Positions 54,311 to 63,393 of a stretch of DNA of 64,000 nucleotides are shown piece after piece. The DNA comes from Candidatus Zixiibacteriota bacterium (lineage in GTDB: Bacteria > Zixibacteria > MSB-5A5 > GN15 > FEB-12). The notes under the pieces were generated by a model, which did no database searches, was not told the origin of the DNA, and saw only the letters and a list, made by a program, of their open reading frames with translations. A program made the translations under genes and the position numbers. Position 1 is the first letter of the stretch, and each line of letters starts with the position of its first letter. The stretch lies in contig DAOSXA010000001.1 in NCBI GenBank assembly GCA_035380245.1, forward strand, positions 1,060,716 to 1,124,715, in the 5' to 3' direction.

Positions 54311-56824
54311 TTGTTAAGACGTATAATTGCTCTTGTAGGTCTTATCATGCTAGGCGCTGCCGCTTTGTCGGCAGCAGAGACTGGAACGGCGCCTGACGGT
54401 GATTCGCTGAATTGTATCACAGCTACTTACGGCAAAGACAGCACCGACAGCATCTATGGAGAAATTGAGGGAGTCAAAGATGTCTCCGCTCTCAATGAAT
54501 GGTTCGACAAAGAATTCCTGCAGTTGGTGCGGGAATACTACAAGAAGGAGACAGGGTATCGCGTAATTCCTTTGGCGTCATGTCGCACCGTTCGTCCCCG
54601 CAGTTCAACCAACATGGTCCGCTGGAACATCGGGGCTGAGTATCATATGCCGCTCAACACTATGAACGGCAGCTTTGCAGTTTTTTCGCAGGATTTCGGC
54701 AAGGTGCAACTTTTCGGCAAGCTGTTCTACGGCGCCGGCATGGGTAATATCATCGGACTGGATTCGGCCGACAACGAAGTGTCCGGCAACTACGGTATCA
54801 ACGGTGAATTGGCCGTGCGCACTGATTCTTATCTTTTTACGCCGCTGTTCGGACTCACTTATGTCTGGGTCGATCCGGAAAACGGCTCCGACGGACAGGG
54901 TAACTATCTGTACGCGGGGAACCGGTTCTTTTTCACGAAGGCGCGGGCGCTGAGTTTCGACGCTCGGGTCGGTACGGCGTTTTGGCGTGGCATGGACGAC
55001 AACCAACCACCCGACTGGTTCGTGAGCGGGGGAATAACTTTACACCGCGATGTGGACCTGACCAAGATCGGCAAGCCTCTCCTGGCGCCGGTGGAAGTGG
55101 GATTGTTCGGAGATATTTCGCTCGAAACGATCAGCAGCAAGGTGCTGGTACCGTTCCGCTTGCGCAAGGGGCTGTCGCTGGCCCCGTTCGCTCTCTACGG
55201 CATAGAGACCGGCTCCAACGACTATTCGGCAGTGTACGGTCTCGGAGCGGAACTGCGGTTGTTCGGAGATATTCCGGATCGCTCGTTGAATCCGTACATC
55301 GGTTTTCAGCAGAACTGGCTGCACGATTTCCCCGGTGACGGTGAAGGGTCGTCGGCTTATTTCGGTGCTCGTCTTTATCTCAACGATATCATTGCAATCG
55401 ATGGTAATTTCGGTCCAGTGTTCTGGAAGGAGACAACGCAGGAGGATAAAGACCTTAAGGACTGGATCGGACGAGTCGGTATTACGGTGGCGTTTGGCAA
55501 AATTCGTGAGACACGCGACCTCAAGGGCAGCGTGATGGTCAGACACGGAGGTTGGGGCGCCAACAGAATCGATGAAAACAAACTGGAGCATCTCGAACAA
55601 AGAGACGTCGACGAATACGACGGTGAGATTCGTTTGTTCGCTTTAGAAGAACCGGATACGACATGCGTTTGCCCTATAAACAAGCGTGAAGGCGACTTGA
55701 CGGATCTGAAGTTTTTCACCACCGGTTTCGATCTTGAACTGGTAATGGATCCGTTTAACCGTAAGTTTAATCTTCTGGATCATAAAGAGAAAACCGACGA
55801 GGATGTGTTTATCGCTGTTCTTTTCAACAAACACAATACAATGGTGGATCGACTTAACGAAAAGAACACTTTCTTCCATTTCTTTGATCTGATCACTTGT
55901 CAGTATTTCGGTTATCGATGGGACGCCAACCATTCGCGTCAGCCTGATTATCGAGGATACGATCCGGCGCTCGGCGCCACGGAGTTGTGTGATTCGTCGG
56001 ATGCCCTTCACGATCAGCCGTTCCTGGGGAACTGGAGTGAGTTCGTGCGGCCGATGCAATGGCTCGATCGGGAAACACTGTTGGAGTTCATCAAAGGTGC
56101 TGCCATCGAAGATCGACTGTTGAAGTTCTTTGAGGAGGATCGACTCGGTCCCAACTGGAAGAACGCTGAAGCGCCAACGCCTGAGCAACTGACCGAGTAC
56201 GTACAGAAGAACTACCGCATAGGATATGTGAAATATCCTATGGAGACGTTGAAGAAGATGAAAGCCTGCCGCCTCAGTTGCGATCTGGCTTCGGCTGTTC
56301 TGGTAGCGACCGATATCGATGGTGACGGACTATGGGTAACGGCTGGAAAAGCTAACTGGGCTACGACCAATCCCAAACCTGCAGCTCTGGATGATTCGGT
56401 GGTTGTGTTGTTTGACCGGGCTGACGACTTCTATTTCTCGAACCATGTTCGAGTCGAAGGTCTGTTCTCGGAGGATGTCGTAATTGACAGCTTCCCGGAA
56501 TGCGGTTTCGATATCCCGGACTTCGCGATATTGGATACACTGGTAATACCGTATCTAAGACAACATCCTGAGCAACATGTCTCAATCTATGGGTATGCCG
56601 ACGGCACAGGCATGTCCCGGGAATGCCAGGAGAAAGACAGCAGTAGATACGAGGGCGACAACCAGGATCTGCTCTCCGAAGACCGTGCCAATGCAGTTAT
56701 GACTTATCTGACCGCCGCCGGTATTCCGGCTGACCGGATTGATGTTGTCGGAGCGGGAGTGAAGATGCCGTACCGGCTCTATGAGCCGCGTGACCGGTGT
56801 GTGATCTTGCGCTTCTCGTTGTAG
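54311..56824 (+). CDS. outer-membrane barrel protein with OmpA-like C-terminal domain
   Basis: 837 residues from a TTG at 54311 placed about 7 bp after AGAGGAGG; signal peptide RIIALVGLIMLGAAALSAAE. Residues 95-405 look like a barrel (YHMPLNTMNGSFAVF, VQLFGKLFYGAG, YGINGELAVRTDSYLF, VGLFGDISLE, AYFGARLYLNDI). About 430-700 is an unrecognised insert with repeated cysteine-containing parts. The end (about 715-837) is OmpA-like (VSIYGYADGTG, LSEDRANAVMTYLTAAGIPA, DRIDVVGAGVKMPYRL), which anchors outer membrane to peptidoglycan. In the usual NxxLSxxRA motif the region reads NQDLLSEDRANAV, so the fold is credible. It faces the TolC fusion gene across a bidirectional terminator. Confidence 0.82.
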   Translation: MLRRIIALVGLIMLGAAALSAAETGTAPDGDSLNCITATYGKDSTDSIYGEIEGVKDVSALNEWFDKEFLQLVREYYKKETGYRVIPLASCRTVRPRSSTNMVRWNIGAEYHMPLNTMNGSFAVFSQDFGKVQLFGKLFYGAGMGNIIGLDSADNEVSGNYGINGELAVRTDSYLFTPLFGLTYVWVDPENGSDGQGNYLYAGNRFFFTKARALSFDARVGTAFWRGMDDNQPPDWFVSGGITLHRDVDLTKIGKPLLAPVEVGLFGDISLETISSKVLVPFRLRKGLSLAPFALYGIETGSNDYSAVYGLGAELRLFGDIPDRSLNPYIGFQQNWLHDFPGDGEGSSAYFGARLYLNDIIAIDGNFGPVFWKETTQEDKDLKDWIGRVGITVAFGKIRETRDLKGSVMVRHGGWGANRIDENKLEHLEQRDVDEYDGEIRLFALEEPDTTCVCPINKREGDLTDLKFFTTGFDLELVMDPFNRKFNLLDHKEKTDEDVFIAVLFNKHNTMVDRLNEKNTFFHFFDLITCQYFGYRWDANHSRQPDYRGYDPALGATELCDSSDALHDQPFLGNWSEFVRPMQWLDRETLLEFIKGAAIEDRLLKFFEEDRLGPNWKNAEAPTPEQLTEYVQKNYRIGYVKYPMETLKKMKACRLSCDLASAVLVATDIDGDGLWVTAGKANWATTNPKPAALDDSVVVLFDRADDFYFSNHVRVEGLFSEDVVIDSFPECGFDIPDFAILDTLVIPYLRQHPEQHVSIYGYADGTGMSRECQEKDSSRYEGDNQDLLSEDRANAVMTYLTAAGIPADRIDVVGAGVKMPYRLYEPRDRCVILRFSL

Positions 56825-56845
56825 CTGTCAGTTCAATAACCAATG

Positions 56846-56879
56846 AAAAAAGCAGGCTCAATAATCGGGCCTGCTTTTT
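56846..56879. terminator. bidirectional intrinsic terminator
   Basis: AAAAAGCAGGC pairs with GCCTGCTTTTT (right arm 56869-56879), leaving A-runs and T-runs on both sides. It sits between the convergent OmpA-like and TolC-fusion genes. Confidence 0.9.
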
Positions 56880-56922
56880 CTGTATTATCTCGTTAATGAT
56901 TATCTAAATAATCCCGGCTCTC

Positions 56923-59307
56923 CTACGGAGTTTCGGTCGTGTCCGGTGCGACACTTTTCAGGAATTTGCCGGCCTCATTATAGAACAGGTTGTTGTAAGT
57001 CGTGCTAGCGTCATGTGAGGACCAGCCAATCAGGCGCACCAGTTCCGCCAGACGCGTGAAATAGTCCTGCCACATTTCCAGAGTCGTTGTTTGTGACTGA
57101 CGCAAATTACGCAGGGCATCAAGCAGGTGTAGATAGGTAGTACGACCCGCTTCGTAATCCTCCTGGACCATATCTACCGTCAACCCGGCCAGCTTTTCGG
57201 CGTCGATCAGATTGGGCAGGTTCAAGCCGGAGGAAGCCATCAGCGACATCTGCGATGAGATCCGTCCGGCAAGGTCCAGCATCCGGGCGTCGCGTGTCCA
57301 TTCATCCCGACTCAACTCGGCCTTGAGGCGCGAACGCTCTCGAAAACGTTCTCCGCCGGAGAACAACGGAAGATGCAAAGCCGCTCCGAGATACCAGGTG
57401 TCATGTTTTTCCTCAAAAATTCCGGGACGATTGGCCAGTTCATCGGTGTAATGAACCGCACCCTCGGCGGAGATAGTGGGGAAGAATCCGGCGCGATTGA
57501 GATCGAGAAGTCGTTGGCCGAGCAGGACCTGGTTGTCGTACGAACGCAATTCCGGATTGATACGGCGGGCTTTGTCGATAAGGTATTCCTGAAACCGCTG
57601 CCATTTGACCGGATCGTCGACTACGGCGGCGAGGTGCATAAGGTCGTTTTGAATGTTGGCTTGTCCAAACGGAGCGGGGGCAAGGTCAATCGGTTGGTCG
57701 GGCGGCATGTTCATCAGACTGTTAAACGCCGCTCGGGCGGCACTACGGGCCGCCTCGGCCTGATGAAGGGCAGCGCTTGCCTGCTGGTATTCCTGTTCCC
57801 AGCGCAGGAAATCGAACTGCATGCGTTTATCGAGTTCGTAACGGGCATCGGCCAGTTCCTGATTGCGAAGGATTCTTCGTGCTAAATCCTTTTCGATATC
57901 CACGCGACGGGTGGCGCTGAGATAACCTAAATAAGCTTGAGCCACGGCGAGTTCAAGGTCCAGATCGGTTCGCGCCAGATCTATTTCAGCCTGACATTCG
58001 GCTTGTTCGGCAGCTTTGGCCGAGCGAATCGTGGTCAGCGACAAAATCGGTTGTGACAGCGAAAGAGTGGCTCGGGTCTGGTCCTGATCGATTTCATTCT
58101 CGGTGTTGGCTACGGTGTGATCGTCGTTATGGCGGTAGCGGTATTCGAAACCGACCTGGGGAAGATACCCCGACCAGGCTTCGGAGGCGGCGGCCTGAGC
58201 TGCCGTGACAGCATCCTGTCGCGCCAGAGCTTCCGGGTGCTGGTCGAGTGCTCGCCGGACAGCGTCGGTCAAGGTGTAGGAGACAGCATCCGGTTCCTGA
58301 GCCGGAGCCAGGTAAACGGCTTGAGAACTGACCCAGTTGGGGAACTGCACGTGACATTGGCGAGCAGCGTCGCCGTTGATCGTAAGCCCGGTGGAAGGTT
58401 CAAAATAAATGGGTAAATTGGCCGGAACGGCTCCCTTGAGAATTTTCCAGGCTTTATCGGCCTGATAACGAGCTTCCGAAGCAACAGAGATTCCGGTGTT
58501 GGATACGACAGCACCGCGAATAACAGCTTCAGAACCGTCATAACTGAAAGTGGGAATCCCCTCGTTGTTGAGCATCTTCAGGAAATCTTTTGTTCGAGGA
58601 CTGGGGAGTCCCCAGAGTGGTCCAAGATAAACCGCATCGACCTTATTACGCATGACGGCGTAAGTTTTATAAAAGGCATAGGTTCCGAAGTTGTTGTATT
58701 CGATGGCGTTGACCAGCTCCATGCCGTTTTGTTGGGCCGCGGCCTGAGACTGGGCAAAAAGATAAGGGTATTCCTCACCGCTGGGGAAAAAGAGGAAGCC
58801 GACCCGTTTTGGTTTGAGAACCTGCGCCATGACGGCCAGATCGCGGGCAATGCGAGTGGGTTGATAATGGACGGTGAGATTATCCCAGCGCGGTCTTCCG
58901 GTCGAATCGAGCAGTTGTTCCATCATCGGATCGACACGGTATAGAGCGAGAATAGGTCCCTCGTAACCGGCTTCGATGAGGTCTTCGACAACCCAGGGAC
59001 CGAGAGTTATCATCAGGTCGAGGTTGGGTTCGGCGGCCAGTTCGGCGGCTTTGATGCGACATGAATCGCGGTACCAGGATGCCTCGCGATAACCACGGGC
59101 TATCGTGACGATTTCCACGGTGTCGGGGACGATCGCTCTGAGTTGGCGTACGAATTCCGTGCGGAGAGCATCGTGCTGGTGAGCCAGGCCGGCCTCAAAG
59201 AAGCCAATGTTGAACCTGGTTTTAGGTGATGATACAGCTTCCGGCGAGGCAGCCGGGAGCAACAACGAGCCTATCAGGGCAAAAATGACAGCGAACCGAA
59301 AGGGCAT
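56923..59307 (-). CDS. fusion of ABC-type substrate-binding domain and TolC-family outer-membrane channel
   Basis: 794 residues. Signal peptide VIFALIGSLLLPAASPEA. Residues 30-330 form a periplasmic substrate-binding domain of the ABC_sub_bind type: FNIGFFEAGLAHQHDALRTE, LMITLGPWVVEDLIEAGYEG, KRVGFLFFPSGEEYPYLFAQ, VDAVYLGPLW, GIPTFSYDGSEAVIRGAVVS and RYQADKAWKILKGAVPANLP. Residues 345-790 are a full TolC/OEP channel with both repeats (LTDAVRRALDQHPEALARQD, GYLPQVGFEYRY, LDLELAVAQAYLGYLSATR, INPELRSYDNQV, GFFPTISAEG, ALHLPLFSGGERFRERSRLK and the late helix QEDYEAGRTTYLHLLDAL). These parts are normally separate proteins. The fusion could feed a bound solute to the efflux channel or sense it. 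No pump gene is adjacent; a response regulator lies 98 bp upstream on the same strand. Confidence 0.9.
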   Translation of the reverse strand: MPFRFAVIFALIGSLLLPAASPEAVSSPKTRFNIGFFEAGLAHQHDALRTEFVRQLRAIVPDTVEIVTIARGYREASWYRDSCRIKAAELAAEPNLDLMITLGPWVVEDLIEAGYEGPILALYRVDPMMEQLLDSTGRPRWDNLTVHYQPTRIARDLAVMAQVLKPKRVGFLFFPSGEEYPYLFAQSQAAAQQNGMELVNAIEYNNFGTYAFYKTYAVMRNKVDAVYLGPLWGLPSPRTKDFLKMLNNEGIPTFSYDGSEAVIRGAVVSNTGISVASEARYQADKAWKILKGAVPANLPIYFEPSTGLTINGDAARQCHVQFPNWVSSQAVYLAPAQEPDAVSYTLTDAVRRALDQHPEALARQDAVTAAQAAASEAWSGYLPQVGFEYRYRHNDDHTVANTENEIDQDQTRATLSLSQPILSLTTIRSAKAAEQAECQAEIDLARTDLDLELAVAQAYLGYLSATRRVDIEKDLARRILRNQELADARYELDKRMQFDFLRWEQEYQQASAALHQAEAARSAARAAFNSLMNMPPDQPIDLAPAPFGQANIQNDLMHLAAVVDDPVKWQRFQEYLIDKARRINPELRSYDNQVLLGQRLLDLNRAGFFPTISAEGAVHYTDELANRPGIFEEKHDTWYLGAALHLPLFSGGERFRERSRLKAELSRDEWTRDARMLDLAGRISSQMSLMASSGLNLPNLIDAEKLAGLTVDMVQEDYEAGRTTYLHLLDALRNLRQSQTTTLEMWQDYFTRLAELVRLIGWSSHDASTTYNNLFYNEAGKFLKSVAPDTTETP

Positions 59308-59405
59308 AAAAAAAGACCTCTCTCGATAGATCGGGAATGTTTCTTTCGAGACAGGATAATAAAGATTTTGTGCAACGAGTTAAAGCGATTTTTATCGCCG
59401 GATTG

Positions 59406-59789
59406 TCATTCGGAGGTAGTTGCCGGCTGGTTAATAACGTGTTCATCAACCAACTGCGCCAGTGCTCCGGCTCGGTATGGTTTCTGAAGAAAAACCACTG
59501 AGGTAGCGAGTTCCTCGGGCAGATCGTCTTTATCGGTGATCTGACCACTGGAGATGATGCAAGGCATATTCGGGACGATTTGACGAATCAGACGAAGAGT
59601 CTCCACACCGGAAATACCCTCCATTTTGAGGTCCAGGATCACCAGACCGATGTCGTTCTGGTGCTCTGAAAAAAGCTTGATCCCATCCTGACCGGATTCG
59701 GCCAGAAGAACCTCATAACCGGAGCGTTCGATAATCTTCCGTGCAAGGGCGCGGATCATTTCTTCGTCATCAATCACCAAAATCTTCAA
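59406..59789 (-). CDS. single-domain response regulator (CheY-like)
   Basis: 127 residues, receiver domain only. VIDDEE supplies the acidic pocket, the phospho-acceptor Asp is in LVILDLKMEG, and ISSGQ and LQKPYRAG supply the Ser and Lys. No output domain is present. Such proteins act by binding partners or as phosphate shuttles. It lies upstream of the TolC fusion gene and may be co-transcribed. No histidine kinase is in the window. Confidence 0.9.
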   Translation of the reverse strand: MKILVIDDEEMIRALARKIIERSGYEVLLAESGQDGIKLFSEHQNDIGLVILDLKMEGISGVETLRLIRQIVPNMPCIISSGQITDKDDLPEELATSVVFLQKPYRAGALAQLVDEHVINQPATTSE

Positions 59790-60157
59790 AGAATCCCTCC
59801 TATACTGTTTGGGTCGTAACCCTGATATCCCTATTATTGAATGTCGGCAGGGAATATGGATACATTAGTAAGGCTCTTAGTCTTTATACAAGCGGTATGC
59901 AAACCCAATTGGATAATCGATTAAGAGCGCGACAGTATTTTATAATCGCATGGAGTCTGGGACTTTTTTCACTTAATACATTGTTACTTTTTGATAAGTC
60001 GTATTTTGAGGATAAACGGGCGGGGAGCCACAAGTTGTCGATATGGTTATCCATAACTTGTCCTAAGTGGCGGGATTTGAGGGACTTAATTGGTATAACA
60101 AGAGGACCTGAGGCTGCCTCAAAGGACTCTAAGATATTTAACGACAATAAGGTTAAA
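59790..60157. other. AT-rich gene-free spacer
   Basis: 368 bp, left of the ATP synthase regulatory region. One near-DnaA-box (TTATCCATA at 60048) and an imperfect inverted repeat around it. No credible gene. Confidence 0.4.
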
Positions 60158-60173
60158 TGTGATTTTTATCACA
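60158..60173. promoter_or_regulatory. CRP/FNR-type operator
   Basis: TGTGA-TTTTTA-TCACA is a perfect CRP-style palindrome (TGTGA-N6-TCACA), flanked by AAA and AAATT. Its centre is about 71 bp before the likely transcription start of the ATP synthase operon, a usual class I activator distance. The binding protein is not in this window. Confidence 0.65.
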
Positions 60174-60201
60174 AATTATCGCAAAATCAACAAGAAATGG
60201 G

Positions 60202-60231
60202 TTGACATTCAATGAGCAGAAGGTTTATTTT
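60202..60231 (+). promoter_or_regulatory. sigma-70 promoter of the ATP synthase operon
   Basis: TTGACA (60202-60207), 18-bp spacer, TATTTT (60226-60231), about 28 bp before the GTG at 60259. Confidence 0.65.
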
Positions 60232-60258
60232 CGCCTTAAATTTAGAGGGTAGGTTACA

Positions 60259-60522
60259 GTGAGTATCCTTGACCCCCGGCGCGACAAAAAAGACAGTAAA
60301 GACCTTCGCCAGATAAGCTTACTGACCGGCGCGCCGATGATTCTTCTGGCCGCTCCACTAGTAGGCTATGGAATAGGCTGGTGGCTGGACGGCAAATTGG
60401 GAACAGAGCCGTATTTGGCGGCTATTGGCGCGATAATGGGTGTGGCATCAGCCGGAATGGAGATCTATAACTTGATCAAGAAATCCGGGCTGACCGATAA
60501 TAAGGACAAAGATGAAGGATAG
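60259..60522 (+). CDS. atpZ: AtpZ/AtpI-type small ATP synthase accessory protein
   Basis: 87 residues from a GTG behind GAGGGTAGG. Two hydrophobic segments (ILLAAPLVGYGIGWWLDG, YLAAIGAIMGVASAGMEIYN) with the GWWLDxxxGTxP signature of the ATPase gene 1 (AtpZ) family. The protein is thought to help c-ring or ion-channel assembly. First gene of the ATP synthase operon; overlaps atpI by 11 bp. Confidence 0.88.
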   Translation: MSILDPRRDKKDSKDLRQISLLTGAPMILLAAPLVGYGIGWWLDGKLGTEPYLAAIGAIMGVASAGMEIYNLIKKSGLTDNKDKDEG

Positions 60523-60934
60523 TCTTGGTCTAGCTTTTCTGGATCGTACGCTTCGTACATCCAGTATCGTTGTTCTTGTCTTTATGCCTTTCGGCGTCTA
60601 TTATCTCGGCATATACAGGTCCATAGCGGTGCTCTCGGGTGCTTGCTGGGGGATCGTGAATTTTGTTTTTCTATCGGCTCTGGTTCGTTCAGTGCTGCGC
60701 CCCGAAGGAGCCGATCGTGGTCGGGCGCTCTGGCTTGGCTTGATAAAATTTCCGCTTTTGTACCTTGCCGGTTACGGCCTTCTCAGTATTCCCGTCGAGG
60801 GATTTACACCGGGATGGTTGTTGGCGGGGTTTTCGATCGTTCTGGGCGTTATGGCGCTCAAGGCGATGAGTCGGGCAATACTCAAGATCGATAACGGTGA
60901 ATCCAAGAACGAAAGGATACAAGAGGCAGGCTAA
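60512..60934 (+). CDS. atpI: ATP synthase subunit I-like
   Basis: 140 residues with four hydrophobic segments, in the position of AtpI just before subunit a. Sequence support within the protein is modest (GACWGIVNFVFLSALVRSVL, LLAGFSIVLGVMALKAMSRA), so the name rests partly on order. AtpI assists c-ring assembly. Its stop overlaps the atpB start (TAATG). Confidence 0.75.
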   Translation: MKDSLGLAFLDRTLRTSSIVVLVFMPFGVYYLGIYRSIAVLSGACWGIVNFVFLSALVRSVLRPEGADRGRALWLGLIKFPLLYLAGYGLLSIPVEGFTPGWLLAGFSIVLGVMALKAMSRAILKIDNGESKNERIQEAG

Positions 60935-61785
60935 TGCTGGCAGTTCTTTCACACATTATAGCTCTTACCGGAGTTCGGTTCGGTCAGTTTTACGTGATGG
61001 TCGCCTCGGCGGCGGAGCATGGTGAAGAGGGCGGTGCTCTGACTGATCCCCTGCCCAGTCTGGCGTATTACATTGCTCATTATTGCCATGCGGAATGGGT
61101 TGAGCACTGGGTCAACGTGTTCTACGCTTTTGCTATCGCTCTGCTGTTCATGTTTCTGGCCATGCGGGCTTATTCCAAACGTGAAATGATCCCCGGTCCG
61201 TTCCAGAATGCGATCGAGATGATCGTGGAAGGCCTCTTCAATTTCTTCCATTCGATCCTGGGGGATGATGCACGCAAATATGCGCCCTTCCTCGGGACTC
61301 TGTTCATCTACATTCTGGCCATGAACTGGATCGGCATGTTGCCTCTCGGCCATGCACCCTCGACTTCGTTGGAAATTACCGGATCGCTGGCGATTATAGT
61401 TTTCATCTATGCCCAGTGTGTCGGTATCAAGCGTCTGGGCATCGGCGGGTACCTGCATCACATGGCGGGCAGTCCGAACGACGTTATCGGCTGGAGTATG
61501 GTAATCCTGATGTTCCCGCTGCACTTGATCGGTGAACTGGCCAAGCCGCTTTCACTGGCCTTACGTCTATTCGGTAACATCACTGGTGAAGATACGTTGA
61601 TTGCGGTTTTCGTGAGTCTGGGTGTTGCGATCACGCCGTTTATCGGCAGCATTGTCGGTATCCCGATTCAGACGCCGTTCTATTTCCTGGGTTTATTGCT
61701 GTCGACAGTACAGGCGTTGGTGTTCAGCCTGCTGGCGTGCATTTACATATTGCTGATGCTGCCCCATGAGGAGCATGCTCATTAA
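60934..61785 (+). CDS. atpB: F0 subunit a
   Basis: 283 residues. The essential Arg is in LSLALRLFGNITGEDTLI, preceded by HLIGELAKPLSLAL; five or six membrane helices. The N-terminus has a long periplasmic stretch with His and Glu. It forms the half-channels that pass protons to the c ring. Length and motifs are normal. Confidence 0.96.
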   Translation: MLAVLSHIIALTGVRFGQFYVMVASAAEHGEEGGALTDPLPSLAYYIAHYCHAEWVEHWVNVFYAFAIALLFMFLAMRAYSKREMIPGPFQNAIEMIVEGLFNFFHSILGDDARKYAPFLGTLFIYILAMNWIGMLPLGHAPSTSLEITGSLAIIVFIYAQCVGIKRLGIGGYLHHMAGSPNDVIGWSMVILMFPLHLIGELAKPLSLALRLFGNITGEDTLIAVFVSLGVAITPFIGSIVGIPIQTPFYFLGLLLSTVQALVFSLLACIYILLMLPHEEHAH

Positions 61786-61847
61786 TAAGATTGAAAGATA
61801 AGAAGAACGAATAGTTGATACAAAAGGAACTCTCTTAGGAGGACGAA

Positions 61848-62084
61848 ATGGAACATTTTGGTGCAATGTTGGGTCTGGCCGCTCCGTTGGGTCTTGGTTT
61901 GGCGGCTGTCGGTTCTGCTTACGGCATCGGTCGTGCGGTCGGTTCAGCCATGGAAGCCATGGGTCGCCAGCCGGAAGCGGCGGGCAAGATTCAGGTGGCC
62001 ATGATCATCGGCGCCGCCTTTATCGAAGCTTTGACGATTTACGCCCTCATCGCCTTCTTCATCGCGATGGGTAAGCTGGGCTAA
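61848..62084 (+). CDS. atpE: F0 subunit c
   Basis: 78 residues, two membrane helices joined by the RQPE loop. The ion-binding Glu lies in AAFIEALTIYALI. EALTIY without the Na+-type Gln and Ser/Thr set points to proton coupling. The ribosome site AGGAGGACGAA is unusually strong, as expected for a many-copy subunit. Confidence 0.96.
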   Translation: MEHFGAMLGLAAPLGLGLAAVGSAYGIGRAVGSAMEAMGRQPEAAGKIQVAMIIGAAFIEALTIYALIAFFIAMGKLG

Positions 62085-62145
62085 TAAAGTGAGAGAACCT
62101 TGGGGGGAGCCCGAGAGCTTCCCCCGTAAGCGCTAAAAAGGCACC

Positions 62146-62640
62146 ATGGAAATAACTCTTATTCCAGATCTGCCACGGCTAATCACGCACGCTGTCGGTT
62201 TTCTGATCACCTTCTGGGTGTTGAAGAAATTTGCCTGGCAACCGCTTTTGTCTTTGATGGAGGAGCGGCGCAATAAAATTGCGGCCGAGTTCCAGAACAT
62301 CGACGATGAGAAAGCCAAGGCTGCCGAACTAGTCGCCGAATACGAAGCCAAGCTCAAGGACATCGACTCCGAACGGCGCGAGAAGCTGCTCGAAGCGGTC
62401 AATGAGGGCAAGAAGATCGCGGATGATATCAAGCTGGCGGCACAGGAAGAGGCCAAAAAGGCCGCTGTCAAAGCCAAAGACGAACTTGATCGCGATGTGG
62501 TAAAGGCGAAGGTACAGCTTAAAGACGACATGGTCAGCATTACCATTGCAGCGGCTGAGAAGATTCTCAAAGAAAAGCTCGACGATGCCAAGCACCGTGA
62601 GTTGATCGGCCGCTTCATTGATAACGTGGAGAAAGCGTAA
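62146..62640 (+). CDS. atpF: F0 subunit b
   Basis: 164 residues. One N-terminal membrane segment (LITHAVGFLITFWVLKKFAW) precedes a long charged coiled coil. It forms the peripheral stalk. Normal length; preceded by a 61-bp gap holding a short stem (GGGGGAGC/GCTTCCCCC). Confidence 0.93.
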   Translation: MEITLIPDLPRLITHAVGFLITFWVLKKFAWQPLLSLMEERRNKIAAEFQNIDDEKAKAAELVAEYEAKLKDIDSERREKLLEAVNEGKKIADDIKLAAQEEAKKAAVKAKDELDRDVVKAKVQLKDDMVSITIAAAEKILKEKLDDAKHRELIGRFIDNVEKA

Positions 62641-62646
62641 GGCACG

Positions 62647-63195
62647 ATGCTAGCTCAGGAAGTTGCCAAGAAATACGCCAACGGCCTGTTTCTATCGGTC
62701 AAGGGTAAGAAAAAGGTCGATTTGGCCTACGAACAATTGCAGCAATTGTCGGAACTTATAGAGAAAGATCCGACCATCCTGCATTTCTTGGTGGCCCCGC
62801 ATGTGCTGGATGAGAACAAACTGGCTCTGTTGCGCGATGTTTTCACCGGTCGGCTCGATCCACTGTTCGTGGAGTTGATGATATTACTGGTTGAGAAACA
62901 CCGCGCCGGCTTTTTGCACGAGATCATTGATGAATTCGTCCGCCTGGTCGAGGCTGAGAAGGGTATCGCCCGCTGCACCGTCATAACAGCGGTGGCGATC
63001 GATAACGACGAACGGCAGAAGCTGAACGAGAAGCTGGTGGCCAGAACCGATCTTAAGGTTATCCTCGAAGAAAAGGTCGATCCCGCGATTTTGGGAGGCA
63101 TGATAGTCATCCTGCACAATGAGATTATCGATGGCTCGGTGCGTCGGGGACTGGACCTGATCGGAGAGCAGTTAGCCAAAGTCAGGGTCCACTGA
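62647..63195 (+). CDS. atpH: F1 subunit delta
   Basis: 182 residues, 6 bp after atpF. QEVAKKYANGLFLSVKGKKK at the start and GGMIVILHNEIIDGSVRRGL near the end are delta/OSCP motifs. It connects the peripheral stalk to F1. Confidence 0.93.
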   Translation: MLAQEVAKKYANGLFLSVKGKKKVDLAYEQLQQLSELIEKDPTILHFLVAPHVLDENKLALLRDVFTGRLDPLFVELMILLVEKHRAGFLHEIIDEFVRLVEAEKGIARCTVITAVAIDNDERQKLNEKLVARTDLKVILEEKVDPAILGGMIVILHNEIIDGSVRRGLDLIGEQLAKVRVH

Positions 63196-63208
63196 GTAGC
63201 TATGATTA

Positions 63209-63256
63209 GCCCGGCATTATCGGGCGTGTGAAACTAACATACCGGCCTCGGGCCGG
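63209..63256. other. two small hairpins between atpH and atpA
   Basis: GCCCG/CGGGC (63209-63225) and CCGGCC-TCG-GGCCGG (63242-63256) in a 198-bp gap. They might tune expression of F1 genes relative to F0 or protect transcript ends. No T-run. Confidence 0.4.
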
Positions 63257-63393
63257 ATAAGACGGACTGGTTGGCCGGAGCCGCCACGGCGGGTCAATCG
63301 AAAGCGATGGCTTGCCTCGGGTAGTCCGGCAGGTGAGATACGCCTGCGAAGTTCGCGTGAAAAAAAGATAGTATTGTTCAATATAGGAGTTCG

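Noticed and set aside
60040..60060. Replication origin next to the atp operon
   Set aside because: Only one near-match to a DnaA box (TTATCCATA); no cluster, no dnaA or dnaN, no AT-rich unwinding repeat.
59741..60205. Overlapping frames in the spacer before the atp operon
   Set aside because: They overlap the response regulator start and regulatory sites and show no coding character.
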